In this document: piece by piece, positions 15,823 through 25,604 of the stretch
Layout of the letters: each line of letters starts with the position of its first letter
How positions within the stretch are numbered: the first letter of the stretch is position 1
NCBI GenBank assembly: GCA_000739535.1
Contig: DF820465.1
Location: forward strand, 300,797-364,796
Direction: 5' to 3'
DNA: 64,000 nt
Source of the DNA: Candidatus Vecturithrix granuli
Lineage (GTDB): Bacteria > Moduliflexota > Moduliflexia > Moduliflexales > Moduliflexaceae
Position numbers and translations under genes: made by a program
Notes under the pieces: generated by a model
The model's database searches: none
What the model was told of the DNA's origin: nothing
The model's input: only the letters and a program-made list of their open reading frames with translations

Positions 15823-18558
15823 ATGAACGCAAAAATTTTTTTCAGTTTCTGTTGTTGTTTTCTGGCGTGCGCGCTGGGGGTTGAGGCCGGGCCTTACGAT
15901 GGTCTGACTGTGCAAGAGGTTGAGGTGACATGTACTTCGTCTGAAGAGTTAGCGAGACTCGTCCGCAGACAGATTGTGATTGAACCGGGCGACCTCTTTT
16001 CGCAAGAAAAGATCCGCGAAAGCATTCACAAGATTTATGCGATGAAACGCTTTGTGCAGATTACGGTTGAAGCCGAACAGATCGCAAATGGCGTCCGTCT
16101 GACTTTCTGCCCCCGGCAAATTGATACGATTTCAAGAATTCAGGTGGCAGGCAACAAAGCGATTTCTGCGGAACGGATCAAAAATGTGCTCAGCATCAAT
16201 ATTGGCGATCAGGTGCCCCCGAACGGAATGGCCGTGCTCAAACAGCGTCTTTTACAATTATACCGCGATCAGGGCTACCATCAGGTACAAATTGAGATAA
16301 CGGCAGTTGACGATCCGGGGTTTGATAAAAAAATTCTCATGATCGCTATCCAGGAAGGCGTACCAAGTAAAATTGGTTCCCTGAGTTTTAAGGGGCAAAT
16401 GATCTTGAGTGAAAAGGAGCTAATTGCGTTCTCAACGCTTCGAACCGGTATGCATTTTACGCTGGACACCTTAGAAAAAGCCAAAGAACAGATCGAACAG
16501 GCGTATATGAAAAAGGGTTATTTTGAAGCCAAAATTGCCAGCCAGGACATGACCTATAATTATGATACCGGCGAAGTGAATCTGGTCTTTACAATCGTCG
16601 AAGGTCAACCTCTCACCATTCGCTTTGAAGGTAATGCGCAGATAAAAACGAAAGCGCTTCATAAGCTGATTAACATCGGAGAATTTGGCAGAGGTACCCT
16701 GGAAGAATTTCTTGCAGAAAATGTCTCGAAGCTTACAGAATATTATCGCAGCCGAGGTTACTATTTTGCGGATATAAGCTCAGACTACGCGGTCGAAGGG
16801 ACGACCCCAATGATCACCTTTTCTATCGAAGAAGGCCACCAGGTACGGGTCGAACGCATCACAATCGAGGGTCATCGAGCATTTACGACCAGACAGCTTC
16901 GAAAATTAATGCTTACTGATACCGGGGGATGGTTTTCCAAAGGCGTGTATCAGGAAAAGGTGTTTAAAGAAGATCTGCTGGCAATTAAAGCGTTTTATCA
17001 ACAACACGGTTACCTGATTGCTGAAATCGTTTCGACGACCATCGAATTCAATCAGGAACAGAACCAGGTGACGCTTCATTTACAAATTCAGGAAGGCGTG
17101 CAAACCCGAGTTGAGGAGATCCATATTATTGGTGAAGAAGATGAAACCTTTTTGAAAAATCTTCAGAAAAAGCTGGCGTTGCGTGAACAGGATCCTCTTG
17201 ATCTTGATAAATTAGTCCAGACGATCGAACGGTTTCAAGAATTTTACGCTAATAAAGGCTATATTAAAGCTGACATCAAAGACTTCAGGAGTTTCAACGA
17301 AGATCAAAGTCGGGTCATTCTCACCTTGAAAATTGACCGGGGGATTCAGTTTTTTGTTGGCAAAATCAGTATTCAAGGCATTATTCGCACGAAAAAGGAA
17401 TTTATCATGCGAGAACTCCAGGTTCAAGAAGGGGACGTTTATAATCCGCAGAAGATCAGAGAAACTGTCAGACGACTATTACAATTAGGGTTTTACGATA
17501 GTGTCACTTTCCAGATACTCGATCCCAAAAGTACGAATCCGGTGCAGGATATGCTCCTGGTGGTTAAAGAAACATCCGCTAAGGATGTCGAGTTTGGTTT
17601 TGGATACAACACGGAAACGTATTTCAAGGGATTTGTTGAATATTCTGATAAAAATGTGCTCAATTACGGCGGCAAAGCAACTGCGCGCCTCGATGCGAGC
17701 ATTGAGCGTCCTAAAGTGACGCTCCAATATCGGCACCCACATTTTTTCATGCGCGATAATGATTTGGTGCTCTCTGTGTTTGATGATATTCAAAAGGATA
17801 ACAATAGTTTTGAGATTGAGAGGCGAGGAGGAAGACTGGCATTTCAAAAGAAATTCTCGGAATCCTTTTCTACGTCTGTCGGGTATTTTTTTGAAATCGA
17901 GGATCCATCGAATGTCAAAAAAGACGCCGTGCTCTCAAAACAGGATACTTCGATTATTAATGTGGCCGGTTTTGACGTGCAAGCTTCCTGGGATACCCGC
18001 GATGATTTGATCATCCCTCAAAAGGGGGGTTATCTTCAGGTTGGCCTGCGTTCTGCCCTTGAGGCGGTTGGTGCGGAGACGGAATTTCTTGAACTCTATG
18101 GCCAAAGTTATGTGTACTGGGAATTGTTTGACAATGTGATTCTGGCCAACGCCTTAAAAGGACGGCAGATTGAGCCGATTCGTTCTTCTGATCAAACGCC
18201 GATTTATATGCGCTACTTTTTGGGCGGCGATGGTTCGGTCAGGGGATTTGAGCGCCATGAAGTCGGGCCAACCGGCAGTGAAGGCAATAAAATCGGCGGC
18301 GATCGCATGTTTGCGTTCACTACAGAACTCCGTTTTCCGATTTACAGCATACTCGGAGGTGTGGTGTTTTTCGATGCCGGCGCAAACTGGTTGAATGATC
18401 AAGGATTTGAATCGGACGATCTGCGTGAAACATTGGGAGCAGGGCTGCGCATCGCTACCCCGATCGGCCCCTTACGAGTTGATTACGGCTATAAATTGGA
18501 TCGTCGTTCCGGAGAATCTGCCGGAGAATATTATATCGCCATTGGCTCGACATTTTAA
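15823..18558 (+). CDS. bamA: Outer membrane protein assembly factor BamA with about seven POTRA domains
   Basis: Inserts beta-barrel proteins into the outer membrane. The 911-residue protein has a signal peptide (1-22). Seven POTRA-like units follow, each ending in a short beta strand plus EG/RG turn, at roughly 28-98, 102-178, 182-260, 263-337, 341-424, 428-505 and 511-583. The Omp85 barrel occupies 587-911 with the conserved VRGF motif of loop 6. It ends in aromatic-rich YYIAIGSTF with terminal Phe, the expected beta-signal. Proteobacterial BamA usually has five POTRAs, so the periplasmic arm is long. No skp, lpxD or fabZ neighbour is present. The helicase gene follows after one base. Confidence 0.88.
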   Translation: MNAKIFFSFCCCFLACALGVEAGPYDGLTVQEVEVTCTSSEELARLVRRQIVIEPGDLFSQEKIRESIHKIYAMKRFVQITVEAEQIANGVRLTFCPRQIDTISRIQVAGNKAISAERIKNVLSINIGDQVPPNGMAVLKQRLLQLYRDQGYHQVQIEITAVDDPGFDKKILMIAIQEGVPSKIGSLSFKGQMILSEKELIAFSTLRTGMHFTLDTLEKAKEQIEQAYMKKGYFEAKIASQDMTYNYDTGEVNLVFTIVEGQPLTIRFEGNAQIKTKALHKLINIGEFGRGTLEEFLAENVSKLTEYYRSRGYYFADISSDYAVEGTTPMITFSIEEGHQVRVERITIEGHRAFTTRQLRKLMLTDTGGWFSKGVYQEKVFKEDLLAIKAFYQQHGYLIAEIVSTTIEFNQEQNQVTLHLQIQEGVQTRVEEIHIIGEEDETFLKNLQKKLALREQDPLDLDKLVQTIERFQEFYANKGYIKADIKDFRSFNEDQSRVILTLKIDRGIQFFVGKISIQGIIRTKKEFIMRELQVQEGDVYNPQKIRETVRRLLQLGFYDSVTFQILDPKSTNPVQDMLLVVKETSAKDVEFGFGYNTETYFKGFVEYSDKNVLNYGGKATARLDASIERPKVTLQYRHPHFFMRDNDLVLSVFDDIQKDNNSFEIERRGGRLAFQKKFSESFSTSVGYFFEIEDPSNVKKDAVLSKQDTSIINVAGFDVQASWDTRDDLIIPQKGGYLQVGLRSALEAVGAETEFLELYGQSYVYWELFDNVILANALKGRQIEPIRSSDQTPIYMRYFLGGDGSVRGFERHEVGPTGSEGNKIGGDRMFAFTTELRFPIYSILGGVVFFDAGANWLNDQGFESDDLRETLGAGLRIATPIGPLRVDYGYKLDRRSGESAGEYYIAIGSTF

Positions 18559-18559
18559 C

Positions 18560-21500
18560 ATGATGGATTTTTTACAACAACTGAATGAAAAACAACGACA
18601 GGCGGCGACTGCGCCAAAAGAGCCGTTGATGGTGCTGGCAGGCCCCGGAACCGGAAAAACGCGAACATTGATCGCACGGATTCTCTACCTGATCCATGCT
18701 TACCAAATTCCACCGCATAAAATCATTGCGGTGACATTCACCAACAAAGCCAAAGAAGAGATGCGGCATCGCTTGCGCGAAGAACTGGGTGACAGGGCGA
18801 ATGACGTGCGTATTGGCACCTTTCACCATTATTGTCTCGACACGCTTCGCGAGTACTATCAGCAGGCGCAACTTCCCAAACAGTTTACCATTGCAGATGA
18901 AATGACGCAACTCATGATTCTTTCCCGCGCGGCTCATATTGTGGATGAACGCAGCCTGCACACCGTGCTGAACGCTATTAGCAGTTATCGCCTGAACAGT
19001 TCCAGCTTGAACCCCACGCTGCAGGGAATTGCGGTCAAATGGCTGCAACCATACCATCGAGAGCTAATGAAAAATCGTATGATCGATTTTGACCAGATTT
19101 TGCTGATCGCGCGCGATCTGTTTCAGAAGTTCCCTGAAATCACTGAGCAGCAGCAACAACGCTTCGAAGCTATTCTGGTCGATGAATTTCAGGATACTGA
19201 CCCGGTTCAATACGAAATCATGCGGTTGCTGGCCTGGCAGCACCGCAATATTTTTGCGGTTGCTGACGACGACCAGTCCATTTTTGCCTGGCGCGGCGCG
19301 CATATTGGGAATATCAATCGTTTTGTTGAAGAATTTGCGTGTCAGGATCGTGTAATTGTACTCAATGAAAATTATCGTTCGGCGCAATGTATTATTGATA
19401 TTGCCACGCAGTTGTTGCAAGCGCATCGTTTTATTGCGAAGGAGATTGTCGCGGCAGGCGAGGCGGGCAATGGACAAGTTCCTGCGAACCGCGAATTTCT
19501 GGCCTTTGCAGATGACGAAGCGGAAACACAGTTTATTCTTGAACAGATTCAAGCTTTGACGCAGCCGCACCAGCCCACAGAACAGGAATATGAAGAGGTG
19601 TTGGAAACTCCGTTGCGTTATGCCGATATTGCCATTTTATATCCGAATCACGCCATCGGCGAATATTTTGAATCCCGTTTGCTTGCCGCCCGCATTCCCT
19701 GTCAACTTGTGAAACGCCAGGGTGTGTTTGATCAAGAAGATGTTAAAAAAATTCTTTTGTTATTGAAACTGCTGCAAAATCCCGAAGATGACGTAACCCT
19801 GGAACAATATGTTGAACTGGAGTTAAACAATCCGCTGATTTTTGAACAGATCAAAGCCTGGAAATCTCCACGGCGTTCATTTAAACAGACACTTTTACAG
19901 GGTATGCGCTATGAAAACCTCTCCGGCATGTCAAAGGGACAGTTTCGGAAAACTATCAGCACGTATTTTGGCGTTATTTCAAATTTACTCTCATACATAG
20001 ACAATAATCCGACAAGTTCCCTTACAGATCTCATCAATATGATCTGCAACCTCACACAGCCGGCGCATTCCTTCAGTATTCACAGCTATGTCCATTTTAT
20101 GCTCGATCCGTGCGATATTGCTGGTATGCCTGAAACTGTTGAGAAGGTCAGAACAATGCTTGCGAGTAATGAAGGAACGCTCTATATGATCGAGGGTGAT
20201 CCTGACGTGGCCCGGATCTGTACCAGTCTTCTGCAAAAAGCGCTGCCGATGTTTCAGGAGCGGATATCCACGCTTCCTCTTTTCAGGAACACGACTGTTA
20301 AATTCAATCCGACAATCTCACCTCGACTTCGCTCGGTGAGCGGAAAATCGGACGTCGAGAGCAGAAGACCGGACGTCGAGCGAAGTCGAGACGATATTTC
20401 TGAGGCGGATCTCTTTTTGTGCCTGGATCAACCATCAGCCCAATCCCTGAGACAGGCTTTTCCTGAAATTGTTCAGAAGCAGCTTATCGTGATGGAGTCC
20501 ATCAACGAATCACCGTCAATAATCCAGGATGTGCAGGGTACGCTCTTCTCTGCTTTTTCGTCTCCTGTCACGGTGTTTAAACTGCTTCAGGCTTTCAGTA
20601 CCGCCGATGCTCGTAAACCGTTCAGGGATTATGTGGTGATCGATCTGGAAACAACCAGCGGCGATACACGTACAACCCGGATTGTGGAGATCGGCGCGGT
20701 GAAAGTGCGCGACGGAAACATTGTCGCCACCTTTGGTGCACTTGTCAATCCGGAACAACCGATTACTCAAGGTGCGTATCAGGTGCATGGCATTTCCGAT
20801 GATGATGTGCGCAACCAGAAAACCTTCAAGGAATTATTGCCGGAATTGCTTGAATTTCTGGGCAATGACATGCTGGTGGCGCATAATGGTTTTGATTTTG
20901 ATTTTCCGATTTTACTGCGCCTGTATCGTGAAACAACAGGGAGCTTGCTGCCAAACCGGCGTTTTGACACTTTACCGCTGGCACGGCGATTATTCCCAGG
21001 GCAACCGGCCTCAGTTGACGCCTTAATGCAGCGTTTTCAGATTCAGGATACGGGCAACCGGCATCGGGCATTGGATGATACCTTATTTCTTGTTCCGATT
21101 TTTGAACGTCTGCAAGAGGTCGAACAATCGGTTAATCGCCGTTCGGAGCATGAAGAATTGCTTGAACTGGTCGCCCTCGGTTTGTTCCTTGAAAATCCGG
21201 ATCGCCTTTCTTCGTTGCAAGAATCCACTTCTTGTACTCCTGAGGCTGTCTGGCGCGAAGAACGGCTGCTGTTCCAACTTGGCGCTCGCAAGCTGCTTTC
21301 ACGCTTTTCCGAACTGCCGGAAGCTTTTCAGCCGATTCTGGCTCAATATCAGAGTGCTATTGAAACGCTGACAAATCAACTTCTTTCAGATCAGGAGGAG
21401 GCAAATGCGGATCATTATTTTTTCAGCGGACGTGACGTCTCAATCGCCAGGCTCAAAGAACTGGCCGGAACGTTCAAAACGAATGCTATTCATGAAGCGA

Positions 21501-21853
21501 TCAGCCAATTTTTGGATCATGCCACCCTCTATACCTCACAAGACGATCTACGCGACGTCAACGCCGTGAATTTGCTCACCATCCATTCTGCAAAAGGCTT
21601 AGAATTTCCGGTGGTTTTTGTGGCCGGGGTTGAAAAGGGGAATCTGCCCAGTTTTTATTCCGTGCGCGAAGAAGGGGAATTGCGCGAGAAAAAACTTGAC
21701 GAACAGCGCCGCCTGTTTTACGTCGCCATGACGCGCGCCAAACAGAAACTGTTTGTGACCTATGTCAATAAACGCGGGGAATTTCCTAAAAAACGATCCC
21801 AATTCTTGATTGAATTAGGCATTGAAACTCAAGAAGAACTTGATGATCATTGA
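18560..21853 (+). CDS. UvrD/Rep-type DNA helicase with internal DnaQ-like exonuclease domain
   Basis: A 1097-residue fusion. SF1A helicase motifs are Walker A GPGTGKT (28-34), DEFQDTDP (about 208), DDDQSIFAWRGA, ENYRS, HSAKGLEF (about 1005) and VAMTRAKQ (about 1053). An entire DEDDh 3'-5' exonuclease domain is inserted before motif V at about 688-860: VVIDLETT with Asp695/Glu697, HNGFDFDFP, and NRHRALDDT with His835. Unwinding coupled to proofreading-type digestion suggests DNA repair. The start at 18560 is one base after bamA's stop; the longer frame overlaps bamA by 160 nt. Residues about 586-612 are encoded by a palindromic repeat also found in intergenic DNA. Confidence 0.85.
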   Translation: MMDFLQQLNEKQRQAATAPKEPLMVLAGPGTGKTRTLIARILYLIHAYQIPPHKIIAVTFTNKAKEEMRHRLREELGDRANDVRIGTFHHYCLDTLREYYQQAQLPKQFTIADEMTQLMILSRAAHIVDERSLHTVLNAISSYRLNSSSLNPTLQGIAVKWLQPYHRELMKNRMIDFDQILLIARDLFQKFPEITEQQQQRFEAILVDEFQDTDPVQYEIMRLLAWQHRNIFAVADDDQSIFAWRGAHIGNINRFVEEFACQDRVIVLNENYRSAQCIIDIATQLLQAHRFIAKEIVAAGEAGNGQVPANREFLAFADDEAETQFILEQIQALTQPHQPTEQEYEEVLETPLRYADIAILYPNHAIGEYFESRLLAARIPCQLVKRQGVFDQEDVKKILLLLKLLQNPEDDVTLEQYVELELNNPLIFEQIKAWKSPRRSFKQTLLQGMRYENLSGMSKGQFRKTISTYFGVISNLLSYIDNNPTSSLTDLINMICNLTQPAHSFSIHSYVHFMLDPCDIAGMPETVEKVRTMLASNEGTLYMIEGDPDVARICTSLLQKALPMFQERISTLPLFRNTTVKFNPTISPRLRSVSGKSDVESRRPDVERSRDDISEADLFLCLDQPSAQSLRQAFPEIVQKQLIVMESINESPSIIQDVQGTLFSAFSSPVTVFKLLQAFSTADARKPFRDYVVIDLETTSGDTRTTRIVEIGAVKVRDGNIVATFGALVNPEQPITQGAYQVHGISDDDVRNQKTFKELLPELLEFLGNDMLVAHNGFDFDFPILLRLYRETTGSLLPNRRFDTLPLARRLFPGQPASVDALMQRFQIQDTGNRHRALDDTLFLVPIFERLQEVEQSVNRRSEHEELLELVALGLFLENPDRLSSLQESTSCTPEAVWREERLLFQLGARKLLSRFSELPEAFQPILAQYQSAIETLTNQLLSDQEEANADHYFFSGRDVSIARLKELAGTFKTNAIHEAISQFLDHATLYTSQDDLRDVNAVNLLTIHSAKGLEFPVVFVAGVEKGNLPSFYSVREEGELREKKLDEQRRLFYVAMTRAKQKLFVTYVNKRGEFPKKRSQFLIELGIETQEELDDH
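20317..20393. repeat. TTCGACTTCGCTC-type palindromic repeat inside the helicase gene
   Basis: CTCACC and GGTGAG (20317-20322, 20335-20340) form a stem around TCGACTTCGCTC. The reverse-complement core GTCGAGCGAAGTCGAGACG follows at 20375-20393. The same arrangement occurs in intergenic DNA at 36415-36470 and 60489-60537. Here it is read in frame and adds about 26 Arg/Ser/Asp-rich residues just before the exonuclease domain. Confidence 0.75.
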
Positions 21854-21883
21854 CAATTGTCAATGATCAGTTGTCAATGATTT
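21849..21883. repeat. Palindrome around TTGACAATTGTCAA
   Basis: A 20-bp palindrome (TCATTGACAATTGTCAATGA) overlaps the helicase stop codon, and a third TTGTCAATGA follows it. It lies directly before cheD. It could be an operator or a weak hairpin, and I cannot decide which. Confidence 0.5.
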
Positions 21884-21889
21884 ACTTTA

Positions 21890-22498
21890 ATGAATACTGT
21901 AATGAATCATGTCTCGTCAGATTCGCATCTCAAAGTGTATCTCCATCCTGGAGAGTTTTGTATGACCGACAAATCAACAGAAGTCTGGACGATTCTCGGC
22001 TCCTGTCTGGCAATTATTTTTTACAATCCCCGGTTGCAACTCGGAGCCATTGCACATGCTCAACTTGCCGAAAAATGCCTATACGAAGGCAACTGCTTAC
22101 AAAAGTGCAGCGATTATTGCCCGGGGCCCTGTTATCATGAAACCCTGAATTCAAACCCCTATAAATACGTTTCGTGCTCCATTCGCTCGATGCTTGAATT
22201 ATTTGTACAACACGGAATCCTGTCCCACGAGATCGATGTACAACTGTTCGGCGGCGCCAGCATTCTTCCGCTGATCCACCCGGTGAAATCGGTGGGACAG
22301 CAGAATATCGAGATCGCTCATAAAATGTTGGAACAATATCATCTTCATGTAACAAATGAAGATATTGGCGGAACCTCAGGCCGAACGCTCTATTTTTATT
22401 CGGATACCGGCAAAGTGTTCTTGAAACCTCATCGTCGTCTGGCGTTAAACCCCAGAACTTCCGGGCCAACCGTTTCAAATATGGCGATTACTCTGTAA
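21890..22498 (+). CDS. cheD: CheD-like chemoreceptor glutamine deamidase with Cys-rich insertion
   Basis: CheD deamidates receptor glutamines and interacts with CheC in chemotaxis adaptation. This 202-residue protein shows the catalytic motif TILGSC (Cys39), His56 in IAHAQL at the family spacing of 17, FGGAS, and the C-terminal DIGGTSGR. Between the catalytic His and the next conserved helix is an insertion with five cysteines (63, 69, 73, 77, 81; C-x5-C-x3-C-x3-C-x3-C), which is unlike typical CheD and suggests a bound metal or Fe-S cluster. No other che gene adjoins, but a receptor-like gene lies at 50836. The start lacks a clear ribosome site, and ATG 21902 is an alternative. Confidence 0.82.
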   Translation: MNTVMNHVSSDSHLKVYLHPGEFCMTDKSTEVWTILGSCLAIIFYNPRLQLGAIAHAQLAEKCLYEGNCLQKCSDYCPGPCYHETLNSNPYKYVSCSIRSMLELFVQHGILSHEIDVQLFGGASILPLIHPVKSVGQQNIEIAHKMLEQYHLHVTNEDIGGTSGRTLYFYSDTGKVFLKPHRRLALNPRTSGPTVSNMAITL

Positions 22499-22579
22499 AC
22501 TAAATTGTGACAAGTTGAGCTGGAGTGTCAAAGCCTGATGGCGGAACTACGAGCTTCTCATAAGTTTTGTATTTAAAGC

Positions 22580-22608
22580 TTGACTTTTCACAGCAGGTTT
22601 TTTATTGA
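22580..22608 (+). promoter_or_regulatory. Probable sigma70 promoter of aspS
   Basis: TTGACT (22580-22585), a 17-nt spacer and TATTGA (22603-22608) lie about 60 nt before the aspS start. Confidence 0.45.
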
Positions 22609-22668
22609 TTTAGCTTTTCATGGGACACCGTTAAATAGTGATTCTAGAGATATTCGAGGTGTAAGAAG

Positions 22669-24444
22669 ATGTGGAAGAGAACCCATTATTGTACTGAAGT
22701 GAGTAAACAAGACGTCAATTCTGAAGTTGTTCTTTGTGGATGGGTCAACCGGCGCCGAGATCACGGAGGGATTATTTTCGTTGATCTGCGAGATCGGACA
22801 GGGTTGGTTCAGATTGTCTTTAATCCGGAAGTTGATACGATCAGCCATAGCGAAGCGCAGAAAATTCGCTCGGAATTTGTAATCTGCGCCAAAGGGAGGG
22901 TTGAATTACGTCCGGCAGAGATGATCAATCCGAATTTGCCGACCGGTGAGATTGAGGTGTTCGTAACCGAATTTGAAATTCTGAGTGAGGCTGATACCCC
23001 TCCATTTCCAATAGAAGATGAGGTCTCTGCCAATGAGGAACTGCGGTTGAAATATCGTTTTCTGGATTTACGGCGTCCGCGATTGCAACACAATTTATTC
23101 ACGCGGCATAAAGTGTACCAAATCGTTCGGAATTATCTTTCCGAAAGTGGCTATATTGAACTTGAAACGCCTATTCTGACCAAAAGCACTCCGGAAGGTG
23201 CGCGTGATTTTTTGGTGCCAAGCCGGATCAGTCCAGGGATGTTTTATGCTTTGCCGCAGTCGCCGCAGTTGTTTAAACAATTGCTCATGATTGCCGGATT
23301 TGACAAATACTTTCAGATTGCCAAATGCTTCCGGGATGAAGATTTACGTGCTGATCGGCAGCCAGAATTTACCCAGATTGATATTGAAACCTCCTTTATT
23401 GACCGCGAACAGCTTTTTGCGGAAATGGAACAGATGGTGGCGCGGATTTTCGAACAAATCCGTAATGTCACAATTTCTACACCTTTTCCGAGGTTAACCT
23501 ATCAACAGGCCATGGATCGGTATGGCGTTGATAATCCGGATTTGCGGTTTGGCCTTGAATTGGTCAATATCTCCGATCTTGTGCAGAATTCAGGCTTTCA
23601 AGTGTTTACCGAAACGCTCCAACGCGGCGGACAGGTGAAAGGGATCAAGGTCGAACAAGGGGGCAATTTCTCACGAAAAGATATTGATCTGCTCGCCGAG
23701 GTGATCAAGCCTTATGGCGCAAAAGGTCTGGCCTGGTTTAAAGTGAGCGCAGACGAAACCTTACAATCCTCGCTCACGAAATTCTTCACGCCGGAACAGC
23801 TTGCGCAGATCAAAGAGAGATTTGGCGCGCATTCGAATGATTTGCTGCTCATCGTGGCCGACACGCCGAAAATTACTGCGGCTTCGCTTGGCAATCTTCG
23901 TAAGCACCTGGCGCGAAAATTAAATTTGATCCAAAAAGACGACTGGCGTTTTGTGTGGATTGTCGATTTTCCTTTGTTAGAGTACGATGACGCTGAAGGA
24001 CGGCTTCAAGCCGTTCACCATCCTTTTACGGCTCCGATGGATGAGGACATCGCCTTCCTCGATAGAGAACCGACTCGCGTCCGAGCCAAAGCCTACGACA
24101 TGGTGCTGAATGGCTATGAAATCGGAGGGGGAAGCGTCCGAATTCACCGTCGGGAAATTCAGCAAAAAATGTTTTCACTTTTGAATATCAGCGAAGAAGA
24201 AGCCAACGCAAAATTTGGCTTTTTGCTGCGAGCATTAGCCTATGGGGTTCCTCCGCATGGTGGGATTGCCTTCGGACTTGATCGGATTGTGATGTTGTTG
24301 TGTGAAACAGATGCGATCCGTGACGTCATCGCTTTTCCGAAAACGCAAAAAGCCACATGTTTATTGTCAGATGCTCCTTCATCTGTGGATGTGCAACAGT
24401 TGCAGGAGCTTAAAATCAGAACGTTTCACACGACGAAAATATAA
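22669..24444 (+). CDS. aspS: Aspartyl-tRNA synthetase
   Basis: Charges tRNA-Asp (or both tRNA-Asp and tRNA-Asn if non-discriminating) in the cytoplasm. The 591-residue length is standard for the bacterial type with an inserted GAD domain. The N-terminal OB-fold ([15 protein letters not shown]), class II motif 2 ([16 protein letters not shown]) and motif 3 ([12 protein letters not shown]) are intact. Whether it is discriminating cannot be decided here; no gatCAB genes are in view. The ATG follows GAGGTGTAAGA. Confidence 0.95.
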   Translation: MWKRTHYCTEVSKQDVNSEVVLCGWVNRRRDHGGIIFVDLRDRTGLVQIVFNPEVDTISHSEAQKIRSEFVICAKGRVELRPAEMINPNLPTGEIEVFVTEFEILSEADTPPFPIEDEVSANEELRLKYRFLDLRRPRLQHNLFTRHKVYQIVRNYLSESGYIELETPILTKSTPEGARDFLVPSRISPGMFYALPQSPQLFKQLLMIAGFDKYFQIAKCFRDEDLRADRQPEFTQIDIETSFIDREQLFAEMEQMVARIFEQIRNVTISTPFPRLTYQQAMDRYGVDNPDLRFGLELVNISDLVQNSGFQVFTETLQRGGQVKGIKVEQGGNFSRKDIDLLAEVIKPYGAKGLAWFKVSADETLQSSLTKFFTPEQLAQIKERFGAHSNDLLLIVADTPKITAASLGNLRKHLARKLNLIQKDDWRFVWIVDFPLLEYDDAEGRLQAVHHPFTAPMDEDIAFLDREPTRVRAKAYDMVLNGYEIGGGSVRIHRREIQQKMFSLLNISEEEANAKFGFLLRALAYGVPPHGGIAFGLDRIVMLLCETDAIRDVIAFPKTQKATCLLSDAPSSVDVQQLQELKIRTFHTTKI

Positions 24445-24480
24445 TTTCTTTTTTCAGATCTAAAATTTTCGTTTTTTCTG

Positions 24481-24509
24481 TTGACAAGCTATCAGGCAAA
24501 ATTTAGTAT
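24481..24509 (+). promoter_or_regulatory. Strong sigma70-type promoter of the LysM lipoprotein gene
   Basis: TTGACA (24481-24486), exactly 17 nt, then TAGTAT (24504-24509). It leaves a leader of about 110 nt to the ATG at 24627. Confidence 0.7.
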
Positions 24510-24626
24510 AAACTTGATTTGAAAATTTGCTTTTTCTGTAGGAAGCAAGATAACAGATGTCACGTCGTTTTTACGTGAAAGAAATATTAACTGACATGTT
24601 TATTTGAGGTAGTGGAGGTGTAACTT

Positions 24627-25496
24627 ATGAAATACACAAACGTTGCAATACGTTTTCTCTCTCTGACGATTATCGTCATGCTCGTCGCTTTGGCAGGATG
24701 TGCAAAGCCTCCGACAAAGGAAATGAGTGATGCGAGAATGGCTTTTCAGGCCGCAGGCGATGCTGAAGCACAGCGCTATGCTTCTGACAAATATATGAGC
24801 GCGGAAGAAGCGTTGAATCAAGCAACAGCGCTGATGGAAAGTAAAAAATACAAACAGGCGCGCGAGAAAGCGGTCGAAGCCCTGAAACTTGCTCGTGAAG
24901 CGCAGGCGAGTGCTGTGACTCAGAAAAATGCCATGAACCAGAGTGCAAAAAATTCGTATGATCGCGCTTTAGAGGCAGTGAATGCTGCCAATAGAGCCGG
25001 AGCCTATACGTATGCTCCGCAACTCATGGTAGATGCTCAGAAAACGTTAGAGGAAGCCAAGAAAACCTATGAAGCCGGCGATTATATTGCGGCGCAGCAG
25101 TTAGCAGAAACGGCACTGGCAAAAGCAAAACAAGCTGAAGAAGAGGCCAACCGGGTTGCCGCTGAGAAAAGCGCTGAAATGCAGACAAAAGCTCAGCAAT
25201 ATGCAAAGGAGATTCCAGACCCGGGCGCCACTCCGAGACCTTATCCGACAAATCATATCGTGATTAAAGGAGAGACCCTGTGGTGGATTGCTGAGTACAA
25301 ACAAATTTATGACGACCCGTTCCAATGGCCGTTAATTTACAAAGCGAACCGTTCAAAGATCAAAGACCCTGATCTGATCTTCCCCGATCAAGACTTTACC
25401 ATTCCTCGCACTCCCGAGGTGACGGATGGTATGATTAAAGAAGCCATCAAATTTGCGAAGACCAGAGGGGCCTGGAGCCTTCACGACGGGAAATAA
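24627..25496 (+). CDS. Lipoprotein with helical DUF4398-like region and C-terminal LysM
   Basis: A 289-residue envelope protein. The signal peptide ends in lipobox LAGC (Cys at about 26). A long Ala/Glu/Lys-rich helical region with TPR-like or DUF4398-like repeats follows (about 30-195), then a Pro-rich linker. The LysM peptidoglycan-binding domain covers about 210-265 (HIVIKGETLWWIAEY, then LIFPDQDFTIP). Likely tethers the membrane to peptidoglycan. It has its own promoter (24481) and GGAGGTG ribosome site, and a terminator follows at 25528. Confidence 0.8.
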   Translation: MKYTNVAIRFLSLTIIVMLVALAGCAKPPTKEMSDARMAFQAAGDAEAQRYASDKYMSAEEALNQATALMESKKYKQAREKAVEALKLAREAQASAVTQKNAMNQSAKNSYDRALEAVNAANRAGAYTYAPQLMVDAQKTLEEAKKTYEAGDYIAAQQLAETALAKAKQAEEEANRVAAEKSAEMQTKAQQYAKEIPDPGATPRPYPTNHIVIKGETLWWIAEYKQIYDDPFQWPLIYKANRSKIKDPDLIFPDQDFTIPRTPEVTDGMIKEAIKFAKTRGAWSLHDGK

Positions 25497-25527
25497 GCTT
25501 TAGCATTGCAAGCGAATATTGATTGAC

Positions 25528-25585
25528 AAACAACAGGGACTGAGAAGAATCAAGAGGAATCTTGTTCTTGAAGTCCCTGTTGTTT
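25528..25585 (+). terminator. Terminator after the LysM lipoprotein gene
   Basis: Perfect 14-bp arms (AAACAACAGGGACT and its complement) enclose a 30-nt loop that itself contains a CAAGA/TCTTG stem. TTATA follows. It lies between the lipoprotein gene and phoH. Confidence 0.65.
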
Positions 25586-25604
25586 TTATAAAGAATGCGC
25601 CTTT

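Noticed and set aside
22014-22478. 154-codon minus-strand frame opposite cheD
   Set aside because: The CheD frame has catalytic motifs and this one does not.
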